A stretch of 9,401 nucleotides of DNA from Sphingomonas sp. (lineage in GTDB: Bacteria; Pseudomonadota; Alphaproteobacteria; Sphingomonadales; Sphingomonadaceae), in assembly GCA_013812805.1 (NCBI GenBank), contig JACCSV010000124.1, forward strand, positions 1 to 9,401. The letters are read 5' to 3'. Both the position numbers and the translations under genes were made by a program. Numbering within the stretch: the stretch's first letter is position 1; each line of letters begins with the position of its first letter. Below the pieces are notes generated by a model. That model saw nothing but the letters and a program-made list of their open reading frames with translations, had not been told where the DNA came from and did not search any database. Shown here piece by piece: positions 1 to 7,290 of the stretch.

Positions 1-474
1 GCGCTTCAGGCGTTCGTGGCGACGCCCGAGGGCGCCGACTTGCTGGCCGGCTACAAGCGCGCGGCCAATATCCTCAAGCGGGAGAAATTCACCGGAGTGA
101 TGAGCTCGCCCGCCGAGCAGGGCATTCCGCAGACCGGCGAGGAGGACCCGCTGGTGCTGGTTGAGGAGCCGGGGATGGCGGAAGCGATCGCGGAAATGGC
201 CTCTGGCAGCGCCGGCGCGATGCTTCCGCAGGAGCAGGCGCTGGTCGCCGCGCTCGATTCCGCGGAGCCGGAGGCGAGCGCTGCGGTCGAAGCCGAGGAT
301 TTTACCGGCGCGATGGCGGCGCTGGCGCGGCTCCGCGGGCCGATCGACGACTTCTTCGACAATGTCACCGTCAACGATCCCGATCCCGGGACGCGCGAGC
401 AGCGGCTCAACCTGCTGTTGCGCTTCCGCGACGCCGTTCACCGGGTCGCGGATTTCTCCAAGATCGAGGGCTGA
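1..474 (+). CDS. glyS: Glycyl-tRNA synthetase beta subunit, C-terminal part (5' end outside window)
   Basis: This is the last 157 codons of a gene that starts before the window; the frame is open from base 1 to the TGA at 472-474. GlyS is the beta subunit of the alpha2beta2 bacterial glycyl-tRNA synthetase, which charges tRNA-Gly in the cytoplasm; this part belongs to the C-terminal anticodon-binding region. The recognisable signature is at the very end: a DDFFDNVTVN stretch, then a helix rich in Arg and Leu, then the typical GlyS ending VADFSKIEG. The earlier GYKRAANILKREK stretch also matches the family. A more variable, acidic, Ala/Glu-rich segment (roughly codons 40-95 of the visible part) lies between them. 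The stop converges on the small membrane-protein gene 6 bases away, and no strong terminator separates them. The identification is firm; only the start is unseen. Confidence 0.93.
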   Translation, partial: ALQAFVATPEGADLLAGYKRAANILKREKFTGVMSSPAEQGIPQTGEEDPLVLVEEPGMAEAIAEMASGSAGAMLPQEQALVAALDSAEPEASAAVEAEDFTGAMAALARLRGPIDDFFDNVTVNDPDPGTREQRLNLLLRFRDAVHRVADFSKIEG

Positions 475-480
475 GCGCGT

Positions 481-756
481 CTAGCGCTGGCGGTCGTCGC
501 GCACGCCGTCCCCGTCGCGGTCTGTCGGGGTTACCGGGCGGGTGGCATCGCGATCGCGCAATTCCTTGTCGCGCTTGTCCCATTCGCGTTCGCGATCGGC
601 GTGGGTCTTCTCGATGTCCTCGCGCCGCCGGCTCTCCTCGCGATAGCGGGTCTTCCACTTGCGGCCGCTGCCGGCCAGCAGGAACGCGCCGACCAGAAGC
701 CCGAGCAGGAAAACCAGGGCGATGATGATCCACTGGTCGGATGTGAAGGCAAGCAT
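481..756 (-). CDS. Small single-span membrane protein with charged coiled-coil tail and Asp-rich DxDxDG end
   Basis: A 91-residue protein of unknown function. The ATG at 754-756 is preceded by a good Shine-Dalgarno (AAGGGG, 767-772 on the minus strand) at 10 bases, which supports expression. Residues 9-29 form one hydrophobic transmembrane helix. Residues 32-70 are extremely charged (Arg, Lys, Glu, Asp), likely a continuous helix or coiled coil. The last 13 residues contain DRDGDGVRD (79-87), with the D-x-D-x-D-G-x-x-D spacing of EF-hand, dockerin and thrombospondin type-3 calcium loops. The basic residues just after the helix suggest a cytoplasmic tail by the positive-inside rule, which would be unusual for a calcium loop of the secreted kind. 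It lies 89 bases downstream of tadC on the same strand and could be the last gene of the pilus operon or an independent gene. The 89-base gap (757-845) holds a 6-bp inverted repeat (759-764/784-789) flanking its ribosome-binding site and no clear terminator. I do not recognise a named family. Confidence 0.72.
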   Translation of the reverse strand: MLAFTSDQWIIIALVFLLGLLVGAFLLAGSGRKWKTRYREESRRREDIEKTHADREREWDKRDKELRDRDATRPVTPTDRDGDGVRDDRQR

Positions 757-766
757 GTGTTCGCGT

Positions 767-772
767 CCCCTT
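767..772 (-). promoter_or_regulatory. Ribosome-binding site of the small membrane protein
   Basis: AAGGGG on the minus strand, 10 bases before the ATG at 756. It is the main sequence evidence that this short frame is translated. Confidence 0.55.
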
Positions 773-845
773 GTCGCCGAGTTGCGAACCTACAGCGCAG
801 CAGCGGCGAATCCGTTCCGGGGGCGCAACCCTGCCCGCAATTTGG

Positions 846-1835
846 CTAGCGGTTGATGAAGCTGTCGCTGATCGAACAGGCGGCCGGGCCGAGGATGACA
901 ATAAACAGCGTCGGCAGGATGAACAGGATCAGCGGGATGGTCATGATCGCCGGAAGCCGTGCCGCTTTCTCCTCGGCGCGCATCATCCGCTGGTTGCGGA
1001 ATTCGGCGGACAGGACGCGCAGCGCGGACGCCAGCGGAGTGCCGTACTTCTCGGTCTGGATCATTGTCGTCACGACTCCACGTACCGCTTCCAGGTCGAC
1101 CCGGCCGGCAAGGTTCTCGAACGCGTTACGCCGCTCGTTGAGGAAGCCGAGTTCGATCGCGGTCAGGCCGAATTCGTCGCCAAGCTCGGGATAAGCGCGG
1201 CCGAGTTCCCGGGCGACGCGGCCGAAAGCGGCGTCGACGGTAAGGCCGGCCTCGGCGCAGATCACCATCAGGTCGAGCGCGTCGGGAAGCCCCTTGCGGA
1301 TCGCGTGGCTGCGCTTGGAGACCTTGTTCTTGAGCCAGATGTCGGGCGCCTTGTAGGAGCCGATCAGCACGCCGGCGACGGTCAGGTAACGGCGAAATCC
1401 ACCCCATTCGGGCCAATAGTCGGCGACGTAGATCAGCCCCACCGCAGCGCCGCCAAGCACCACCGGCATCACGAAGCGCGCGAAAATGATGAAAAATGCG
1501 AGCTCCTTGTTGCGGATCCCGGCCTGCATCAGCCGCTGCTGCGTCTTCTCGATCTGGTCGTCCTGAAGCATCTTGAAGCGGCTCAGGATCGAGCGCACCT
1601 TGTCGGCGGTTTCGTTGCGGTGACCGAGCTTCTTGCGCTTGTTGGTCGAGGCGACGATGCCCGCCTTCAGCTGCTCGCGGCGCTCGTTGAGCGCTTTGAC
1701 CCGCCGCGCCATCGGGTCCCGGACCGTGGTTGCCGCATAGATTGCGGTCAGCACTGCCATGGTGGCGACGGCGCTGAGCAACGTCGCGATCCAGATGACA
1801 TCGAAGCCAAGAAGGGTGGGGCCTGCAGCCTGCAT
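846..1835 (-). CDS. tadC: Tad pilus inner-membrane platform protein TadC (type II secretion F family)
   Basis: A 329-residue polytopic inner-membrane protein, the second of the two GspF-like platform proteins of the Tad/Flp pilus. With TadB it forms the membrane base on which the motor ATPase acts to insert or extract pilin. A transmembrane helix lies near 13-35, a charged cytoplasmic segment at 38-108, and hydrophobic segments near 112-137 and 150-162. The T2SSF domain (about 183-290) opens with LPDALDLMVICAEAGLTVD, and a final membrane helix lies near 296-318. The length is normal for the family. The ATG at 1835 follows the tadB stop by 12 bases, and an AGGGG run overlapping the tadB TAG can serve as ribosome-binding site. 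This is the last recognisable pilus gene in the block; tadD, which often follows tadC, is not here. Confidence 0.92.
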   Translation of the reverse strand: MQAAGPTLLGFDVIWIATLLSAVATMAVLTAIYAATTVRDPMARRVKALNERREQLKAGIVASTNKRKKLGHRNETADKVRSILSRFKMLQDDQIEKTQQRLMQAGIRNKELAFFIIFARFVMPVVLGGAAVGLIYVADYWPEWGGFRRYLTVAGVLIGSYKAPDIWLKNKVSKRSHAIRKGLPDALDLMVICAEAGLTVDAAFGRVARELGRAYPELGDEFGLTAIELGFLNERRNAFENLAGRVDLEAVRGVVTTMIQTEKYGTPLASALRVLSAEFRNQRMMRAEEKAARLPAIMTIPLILFILPTLFIVILGPAACSISDSFINR

Positions 1836-1847
1836 CTCGATTGACCC

Positions 1848-2816
1848 CTAAATCTCGAAGTTGACCATTTTGGCCATGATGAACCCGCCGATGCTCATCC
1901 AGACGATGCCGCCAAGGCCGGCGACGATCAGCCGCTGGTCGCTGAAGAACCCGCCCATGTAGGTTGGGTTCATCATCCACACGAGCGAGAAGACGATGAA
2001 GGGCAGCGCTCCGACAATGTAAGCGGAGGCCTTGGATTCCGAGCTCATGGCCCGAATCTTGAGCTTCATCTGGGCGCGTTTGCGGAGCACGTCGGCAAGG
2101 TTCGACAGGGTTTCGGCAAGGTTGCCGCCGGTCTCGCGCTGGATCGCCAGAGTGATCACGAAGAATTGGAATTCGGCGGTGCCGAGGCGGTCCGCGGTTT
2201 CCTGCAGGGCCGCTTCCATGGTCCGCCCGATCTTCATCTTGTCGGCGACCTGGCGAAACTCGATTCCGACCGGCCCGGGGATCTCGTTGGCGACGATCAG
2301 CAGCGTCTCGCTGATCGGCAGGCCGGAACGAAGCCCCCTCACCATCAGCTCGATCGCGTCGGGGAAGTTGGAGTTAAACTTGTTGATGCGCTTGGTGATC
2401 ATTTTGCCGATCACCAGGTGCGGACCACCGATGCCGAAGAACAGGCCGGCGAACAGCGCCAGCAGAAACGGCGCGTTGCGCACGGTCAACAGGGTCATCA
2501 CGGTCAGCACGATCGCGCCGGAGATGAGCGCATATTTGGACAGCGAGATCTGCCTGCCGGTCATCTCCAGCCGCTTGCGCAGCAGCGCCGGCTTGGGAAT
2601 GATCCGCGAGGCGAAGCTTTCCATGCGGCTCGAGCGCGCCGCCATCAGCTTGCGGATCTGGGCCTGCGCGGAAGCCGCGATGCCTTCCGCGTGCCGCTCC
2701 TTGACCATCTCCATCCGGCGCTTGACCGCCTTGGACGCAGACGGGCCGCTGAAGGCGCGCAACAGCACGAAGACGGCGACGACCCCGCTGAGGATCAGGA
2801 ATGAAGTGATAAACAT
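1848..2816 (-). CDS. tadB: Tad pilus inner-membrane platform protein TadB (type II secretion F family)
   Basis: A 322-residue integral inner-membrane protein, the partner of TadC in the Tad/Flp pilus platform. The N-terminal hydrophobic helix is residues 2-21. A basic cytoplasmic stretch follows, then paired membrane segments around 94-135. The T2SSF domain (about 148-245) begins FPDAIELMVRGLRSGLPISE and includes the conserved RETGGNLAETL (227-237), and two more membrane helices lie near 265-281 and 295-316. The start is supported by AAGGG (2822-2826, minus strand) 5 bases before the ATG. Its upstream neighbour is cpaE, 58 bases away; in most Tad operons cpaF sits exactly there and is closely coupled to tadB. 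Here a strong stem-loop occupies the gap instead. Confidence 0.94.
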   Translation of the reverse strand: MFITSFLILSGVVAVFVLLRAFSGPSASKAVKRRMEMVKERHAEGIAASAQAQIRKLMAARSSRMESFASRIIPKPALLRKRLEMTGRQISLSKYALISGAIVLTVMTLLTVRNAPFLLALFAGLFFGIGGPHLVIGKMITKRINKFNSNFPDAIELMVRGLRSGLPISETLLIVANEIPGPVGIEFRQVADKMKIGRTMEAALQETADRLGTAEFQFFVITLAIQRETGGNLAETLSNLADVLRKRAQMKLKIRAMSSESKASAYIVGALPFIVFSLVWMMNPTYMGGFFSDQRLIVAGLGGIVWMSIGGFIMAKMVNFEI

Positions 2817-2841
2817 CCGTGCCCTTCCCGCATTCGTGCAA

Positions 2842-2869
2842 GCGCCGGCGGGCCGTGCCCGGCCGGCGC
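2842..2869 (-). other. GC-rich intercistronic stem-loop between cpaE and tadB
   Basis: The arms 2842-2849 and 2862-2869 are perfect 8-bp inverted copies (GCGCCGGC/GCCGGCGC). In the minus-strand transcript the helix continues, after one bulged C, with 4 more GC pairs closing an ACG triloop. It starts 5 bases after the cpaE stop and ends 25 bases before the tadB ATG. Only two U residues follow it, so it does not look like an ordinary factor-independent terminator. It could block 3'-to-5' decay and set different levels for the cpaA-E and tadBC parts of the message, cause partial termination, or be a short repeat left at a rearrangement point. The structure is read directly from the sequence; the role is inference. 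Confidence 0.65.
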
Positions 2870-2874
2870 CACGA

Positions 2875-4140
2875 TCACGCTGCCTTTGCTTTCGGCTTCG
2901 ACAGCATCAACTTGAGATTGTTGACCAGCGACCTTGGCGCGCCAGGGTCGCTGCCCGGCTCTTCGACATCGTCGCTGGCGTGGCTCAGCACCATCTTGAG
3001 CAGCGTGTTGAAAGGCTGCGCAAGCTTGCCGGTGGCGATCTCCGCAACCGGCTTGCCGAGCTTCGCCGACTGCGCGGCAAGCTTGCCGTCGGCGGCAAAA
3101 ACGATGTCCACCGGGCGCTCGATCGACTGCTCGAAGTCCTTGCGCGTAATCTCCAGAGCGCCGCCATTTGGGACGCGGTTGGCGACCACGATAACCTTGG
3201 TTTGCGGAGCATTCGACTTGAGCCACGCGAGGATCCGGATCGCGTCGCGGGTTGCGGCCAGAGTCAGCTCGGCAACGACGATTGCGACATGCGCGTCGTG
3301 GACCAAATGCGGGTGCGCGATCAGCATGTGGCGCGGAAGATCGAGGACGGTCGATTCGAACGCGTTCCGCATCTCTTCCTGCAACTGATAGAAAGCGCTT
3401 CCGTCGGTCAGCAGCGGCTGGTGGATTGGCGCTTCGGCCGACAGCACGGACAGCCGCTCGTTGGCGCGGACCATCGCCCGCTCGATGAACAGCCCATCGA
3501 TTCGGCTCGGATTCTCGATTGCGTCGGTAAGTCCGCGGCCAGGCTCGAGGTCGAGCGACAGAGCGCCGGTGCCGAAGTGGACGTCGAGGTCGAGCAGCGA
3601 GGTCGAGCGGTGGGCGCGCTCGCCCAGCAGCCAGGCCAGCGACGTGGCGATGCTCGAAGCGCCGACACCGCCGCGAACGCCGACCACCGCGGTCATCACG
3701 TGCGGCTTCTCAACCTGGGCGTCACCGCGCGGCCCGGACAGGATCGACTGGGCGTGGGCGAAGCTGTCGCGCAGCTGGTCGACCGTGAACGGCTTGAGCA
3801 AATAATCGTGGATGCCGCTGGCGACGAGATCGCGGTACAGGCGGACGTCGTTGACCTGGCCGGCGGCGATGACGATCGTGCCCGGCTCGCAAACCTCCGC
3901 AAGCCCGTTGATGTCGCTGAGCGGGTCGGCCGATTCCGACAGGTCCACGAACAGGATGTTCGGGCTGGCCGACACCGACAGCGACTGGACCGCGTTGCGA
4001 AGGCCGCCCTTGTTGACCTTCTCCGGGCTCCAGCCATGCTCGACCGCGATCGGCCGAAGCATGTCGGCGGTCGCATCGTCGCAAACGAAGGCGGTAAAGG
4101 GATCGCGCAAGCCAGCGCGGGCGTGGAACGGAGCGTTCAT
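2875..4140 (-). CDS. cpaE: Tad pilus assembly/localization ATPase CpaE (REC-like plus MinD/ParA-like domain)
   Basis: A 421-residue cytoplasmic protein of the CpaE/TadZ family, which places the Tad machinery, often at a cell pole. Residues 15-135 form a receiver-like domain with acidic residues D21/D22, a candidate phospho-acceptor D66 and K116 in the DYLLKPF motif. The usual Ser/Thr switch position appears to be Ala (around A92). Residues 148-390 are a MinD/ParA-like domain. Its P-loop is GVRGGVGASS (154-163), where Arg replaces the signature lysine of the deviant Walker A and Ala-Ser replaces Lys-Thr; both changes are usual in CpaE and suggest weak or absent ATP hydrolysis. LLDLDVHFG (182-190) and LDLPR (266-270) correspond to the A' and switch II motifs. 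The ATG overlaps the cpaD stop as ATGA, with AAAGG about 9 bases upstream, so translation is probably coupled. Confidence 0.94.
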   Translation of the reverse strand: MNAPFHARAGLRDPFTAFVCDDATADMLRPIAVEHGWSPEKVNKGGLRNAVQSLSVSASPNILFVDLSESADPLSDINGLAEVCEPGTIVIAAGQVNDVRLYRDLVASGIHDYLLKPFTVDQLRDSFAHAQSILSGPRGDAQVEKPHVMTAVVGVRGGVGASSIATSLAWLLGERAHRSTSLLDLDVHFGTGALSLDLEPGRGLTDAIENPSRIDGLFIERAMVRANERLSVLSAEAPIHQPLLTDGSAFYQLQEEMRNAFESTVLDLPRHMLIAHPHLVHDAHVAIVVAELTLAATRDAIRILAWLKSNAPQTKVIVVANRVPNGGALEITRKDFEQSIERPVDIVFAADGKLAAQSAKLGKPVAEIATGKLAQPFNTLLKMVLSHASDDVEEPGSDPGAPRSLVNNLKLMLSKPKAKAA

Positions 4141-4796
4141 CTCGACTCGCCTTTCGTTGTATCTTTGGCAGTGGTCAGGGGCCGCTTCGCCTGGCCATCG
4201 ATGATCCCGGTCAGCGGCCAGTCGCGGTACATTTGCACCGCCTTGGCACCGGCGACTCCGTCGCTTGCGGCGGGGCCGGCGCGGCCGTGGAACAGGTCCT
4301 CGGGATTGGCGACCATCGCCGCCAGGTTCGAATTCACGCCGCAGCCGTAATTCGGCATCATTGCATGGTCGTAGTTCGACAATTCAGGGGCGCCCCAGTT
4401 GGGGCAGGCGGCGACCTCGGCGCGGTTGCGGCTGACGATCACCCGCACGTGGCCGGCCGGAACGACGCCCGCCGTGACCGGAGCGGCTTGCGACACCATC
4501 ATTCCGTAGCGTCCGGCAAGGCCGGCAACCTGCGCCCGCGCCGGATCGGCGTAAGCGCCATCGAGGTAGATCTGGTCGCCATAGCCGAGCTCGAGCGAAC
4601 GGAACCAGCCGTCGAGCCGAGCCACTTCCTCGGGCGGCAGCGAGCCTCCCGGGGCAACCGCATCGAACGCGAAGGAAGCGCGGGTCATCAATGGCTGGTT
4701 GATCGATTCGACGCCGCGCGCGGCCGGATTGGCCCCCGGAGTGGCGCAACCCGCCACGGCCGAAGCCAGCAGTATGCAGGCAAGTGTGGAACGCAT
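4137..4796 (-). CDS. cpaD: Tad pilus lipoprotein CpaD
   Basis: CpaD is an outer-membrane lipoprotein that works with the CpaC secretin in Tad pilus biogenesis. From the ATG at 4796 the protein has 219 residues: a lipoprotein signal peptide MRSTLACILLASAVAGC with lipobox V-A-G-C and lipidated C17, then the family core. That core carries a CPNW motif (C131) and the conserved NYGCG segment (C152) running into SNLAAMVANPEDL; the two cysteines probably pair. I chose this start because AAGGA (4804-4808, minus strand) sits 7 bases before it. An ATG at 4802 (two residues longer) and a GTG at 4826 (ten residues longer, overlapping the cpaC stop as GTGA) are alternatives. The 3' end overlaps cpaE by 4 bases. 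The family call is secure; the exact start is less so. Confidence 0.9.
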   Translation of the reverse strand: MRSTLACILLASAVAGCATPGANPAARGVESINQPLMTRASFAFDAVAPGGSLPPEEVARLDGWFRSLELGYGDQIYLDGAYADPARAQVAGLAGRYGMMVSQAAPVTAGVVPAGHVRVIVSRNRAEVAACPNWGAPELSNYDHAMMPNYGCGVNSNLAAMVANPEDLFHGRAGPAASDGVAGAKAVQMYRDWPLTGIIDGQAKRPLTTAKDTTKGESR

Positions 4797-4803
4797 GGTC
4801 ATG

Positions 4804-4808
4804 TCCTT
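4804..4808 (-). promoter_or_regulatory. Ribosome-binding site deciding the cpaD start
   Basis: AAGGA within TAAGGAC on the minus strand lies 7 bases before the ATG at 4796 but only 1 base before the ATG at 4802. It therefore favours the shorter form, which also gives a compact 17-residue lipoprotein signal. A weaker GGAAAG (4810-4815) could serve the 4802 start. Confidence 0.5.
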
Positions 4809-4822
4809 ACTTTCCGGCCGCT

Positions 4823-6244
4823 TCACAGCTTGAACCCGGGTGACGCGGCGACTGCACCGCCGCCAATCGCCGGCGCCGGCGCTGAACGAACCGCGGGGCG
4901 GCCGCTCTGGCCGCTGAAGGTCTGGCCAAGCAGTGTCTGCCCGGCCGCGGTCGGCGATTGGTAGCCGTCGGTCGGAAGGGCCATGCGGCCGCTGACCGGG
5001 CGCACCAGGTACGGCGTCACGACGATCACCAGTTCGGTCTCTTGCCGCCGGTAGCTGCTCGACCGGAACAGCGCGCCGAGGATCGGCAGGTCGCCGAGGA
5101 ACGGCGCCTTGTCGACACTGTTGGTGTTGACGTTGCGAAGCAGGCCGCCGAGCATGAAGCTCTGCCCCGACCCGAGCTCGACCGTCGTTTCGGCGCGCCG
5201 AGTCGTCAGCGCCGGGACGTCGAAGCCGTTGAGCCGGATCGCGCCTTCGGTGGACAGCTCGCTGACCTCCGGACGGACCCGCATCGAAATCCGCCCGTCG
5301 CTGAGCACGATCGGGGTAAAGGCGAGCGCAACACCATATTGCTTGTATTCGATGGTGATTCCGTCGTTGCCCTCGTTGACCGGGATCGGGAATTCACCGC
5401 CGGCAAGAAAGCTTGCGGTCTCGCCCGACAACGCGGTCAGATTGGGCTCGGCCAAAGTGCTGACGACACCGTCACTTTCCAGCAGGTCGAGGGCGCCGAT
5501 GAAGTCCAACCCAAGGATCTTGCCACCGAGGGCGAGCGTCGATCCGCCGGGGATGTTCTGGATAGCGAAACCGCCACCCGCCGTATCGATCGGCGTGATG
5601 TCGCCGCGGTTGACAGAAAAGGTGTCTCCTCCAGAAGTATCGTTGCTGAACAGATTGAAGCCGATCTGCTTGAGCAGAGACCGGTTCACCTCGGCAATTC
5701 GAACCTTGAGGTTGACCTGCAGCGGCGTTGCCGAGCGAAGGCGGCTGACCACCTGGGTGCCTTCCCCCACATACGCCTGGACCAGGCGCTGCGCTTCCTC
5801 GACGTCGGTCGGCGCTCCGACCGTTCCGGTCAGAAGCACTAGGTTGTTCATCGGCGTCGCCTGGATGGCCGCGTCGGGCATCGCCATCCGCAGCATCTCG
5901 TCGACCGAGCTGATGTTGTTGCCGACCCGGACGTTGGCCGCATAGACGACGCGTCCATCGCGGCCGGTGGCATAGACCGTGGTCTCGCCGCGGCCCTTGC
6001 CGAAGACGTAAAGCTGGGTCGAGGAGCGAACCTGGACGTCGGCAATCGTATCGTTGGCGACAAACACGTCGGTCATCGGCCCGCTCAGCCGCACCAGCGC
6101 GCCGGTGCCCTGCGACAGGTTGAGCGTTTCCGACGGGGTGGCGGCGACCGACTGGGCGACGGCCTGGGCCGGCGCCGCGAGCGGGGCGACCCCGATCGCC
6201 AGAGCGACGGCGGCGACGCTCAGCTTGAGTGAGTTGCGGGTCAT
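4823..6244 (-). CDS. cpaC: Tad pilus secretin CpaC (RcpA)
   Basis: A 473-residue outer-membrane secretin that forms the gated channel for the Flp/Tad pilus. Residues 1-28 are a Sec signal peptide ending in APAQA. Residues about 38-108 are the pilus secretin N-terminal domain (SQGTGALVRLSGPMTDVFVA region), and 112-165 a BON-like region that contains LVLLTGTV. The secretin domain spans about 175-415. Its diagnostic sequence is VDKAPFLGDLPILGALFRS (377-395) followed by ETELVIVVTPYLVRP (402-416), the membrane-inserting barrel end. The tail (420-473) is low-complexity Gly/Ala/Pro/Ser and could carry the contact for CpaD. The cpaB stop and cpaC start are separated by one base (TAAGATG), with GGGAG about 12 bases upstream, so translation is likely coupled. 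The length is slightly short but within the family range. Confidence 0.96.
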   Translation of the reverse strand: MTRNSLKLSVAAVALAIGVAPLAAPAQAVAQSVAATPSETLNLSQGTGALVRLSGPMTDVFVANDTIADVQVRSSTQLYVFGKGRGETTVYATGRDGRVVYAANVRVGNNISSVDEMLRMAMPDAAIQATPMNNLVLLTGTVGAPTDVEEAQRLVQAYVGEGTQVVSRLRSATPLQVNLKVRIAEVNRSLLKQIGFNLFSNDTSGGDTFSVNRGDITPIDTAGGGFAIQNIPGGSTLALGGKILGLDFIGALDLLESDGVVSTLAEPNLTALSGETASFLAGGEFPIPVNEGNDGITIEYKQYGVALAFTPIVLSDGRISMRVRPEVSELSTEGAIRLNGFDVPALTTRRAETTVELGSGQSFMLGGLLRNVNTNSVDKAPFLGDLPILGALFRSSSYRRQETELVIVVTPYLVRPVSGRMALPTDGYQSPTAAGQTLLGQTFSGQSGRPAVRSAPAPAIGGGAVAASPGFKL

Positions 6245-6245
6245 C

Positions 6246-7280
6246 TTAACGGGCTCCCACAGGGACGATGGTGACGCTGTTGCCGCGCGAGATGCGGACG
6301 ATCGGGCCGGTGACGACCGCCGCCGCTGGCGCCGACGGCGCGCTCGGGCTGGCGACCGCGGCGACTCTCACTTCGCCGCCGCCGTTAGACTGCGGCAACC
6401 TTTGCGGCGGGACCGAAGTGCGCTGGAAGCGCGACACGTGCCCACCGGTGGTGAAGGTCGGGTTGCTGTCCATCGGCCGGTTGGCATAAGCGGTCAGCAA
6501 GCGCCGCTCGTCGGCGGGATTGGTGCCTTCCGGAACCTTGACCTCGCCCGAGGCGACGGCGCGCTCCAGCTCGGAGGTGTTGTCGGCGATCGAGCGAAGC
6601 GACAGCGACAGGTCCCCGACGCTCTGCGCAACGGCGATCTTCTCGGCGATGCGCGGGGTGGCCTCCAGGGTGATATTCTCGAAGGTCTTGACCTCGATCT
6701 TGCCCTCTTCGTTCTTGCTGTCGATGCGCTGATCGGTGGCGAGCACGCGGACGTTGCGGACGATGGTTTCGGAAACCCTGAGCGAGGGGCCTTCACCCTT
6801 CACTTCCTGGGTCAGGACCAGGTCAACTCGGTCGCCCGGGAAGACGAAGCCGGCGACGCCGCTTTCCGCGCTGACCGGGACCGTGACCGCACGCATGCCG
6901 GGGCCAAGCGCCGCGGCGAGGAAGCCGCGGTCCTTGGGACCGACGAGCGCGCCGCGGGTGACCGGCTGGCCGGCGGTGATCGGATGGCGAACGACGGTTC
7001 CGAGCAGCTTGCCCGGATCGGCGTCGGGGGCGTCCTGCGTATAATAGGCGCCCTCCAGCAGCTCCTTCGGCCACGGCTGGAACCCCAGCATCGTCGCATC
7101 GATGATCGTGCCCGCCGGAAGGTTCTTCCGGGCGACCAGCACTTTGGGGCCCACCGGGACGGCGGGCGCGGCGGAAGCCTGGCTCGCGCCGGCTCCGGTG
7201 AACATGTTCTTGGCCATGATCGCAGTGACGGCCGCGACCATCAAAGCACCAAACAGCAGCACGACTTTCTTGAAATCCAT
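6246..7280 (-). CDS. cpaB: Tad pilus assembly protein CpaB (RcpC, SAF domain)
   Basis: A 344-residue periplasmic protein anchored by an uncleaved N-terminal helix (residues 5-23). It is needed for Flp/Tad pilus assembly and is thought to act with the CpaC secretin at the outer membrane. A short Ala/Pro linker (30-44) leads to a SAF domain (about 45-112, starting KVLVARKNLPAGTII), then the RcpC/CpaB core (about 118-245) with AVTVPVSAESGVAGFVFPGD (131-150) and RVDLVLT. The C-terminal third is low-complexity, Pro/Ser/Ala/Gly-rich. It ends in a short conserved-looking strand, IVRISRGNSVTIVPVG. The ATG at 7280 has a strong GGGGAGG ribosome-binding site (7291-7297, minus strand) 10 bases upstream. 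It lies 45 bases downstream of cpaA and runs into cpaC with a one-base gap. Confidence 0.95.
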   Translation of the reverse strand: MDFKKVVLLFGALMVAAVTAIMAKNMFTGAGASQASAAPAVPVGPKVLVARKNLPAGTIIDATMLGFQPWPKELLEGAYYTQDAPDADPGKLLGTVVRHPITAGQPVTRGALVGPKDRGFLAAALGPGMRAVTVPVSAESGVAGFVFPGDRVDLVLTQEVKGEGPSLRVSETIVRNVRVLATDQRIDSKNEEGKIEVKTFENITLEATPRIAEKIAVAQSVGDLSLSLRSIADNTSELERAVASGEVKVPEGTNPADERRLLTAYANRPMDSNPTFTTGGHVSRFQRTSVPPQRLPQSNGGGEVRVAAVASPSAPSAPAAAVVTGPIVRISRGNSVTIVPVGAR

Positions 7281-7290
7281 GGCGCGATCG

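Noticed and set aside
474..488. Short inverted repeat (AGCGC/GCGCT) between the convergent glyS and small-protein stops, considered as a two-way terminator
   Set aside because: The stem is only 5 bp with no T-tract on either strand, too weak to call a terminator.
759..789. 6-bp inverted repeat (GTTCGC/GCGAAC) flanking the ribosome-binding site of the small membrane protein, considered as a translational control hairpin
   Set aside because: The loop is 19 bases and leaves the ribosome-binding site single-stranded. A 6-bp repeat is not surprising at this GC content.
771..1844. 357-codon open frame on the plus strand opposite tadC
   Set aside because: It matches the extent of tadC in antisense, has no recognisable motif, and has a charged composition unlike a real protein.
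2032..4350. Very long open frame on the plus strand across tadB, cpaE and part of cpaD
   Set aside because: It is antisense to several genes with clear family motifs. Its translation is Arg/Ala-rich low-complexity text without any recognisable domain, as expected for a stop-poor antisense frame in GC-rich DNA.
4958..5842. Open frames of nearly 300 codons on the plus strand opposite cpaC
   Set aside because: They are antisense to the secretin core, whose motifs are unmistakable. They show no domain signature.
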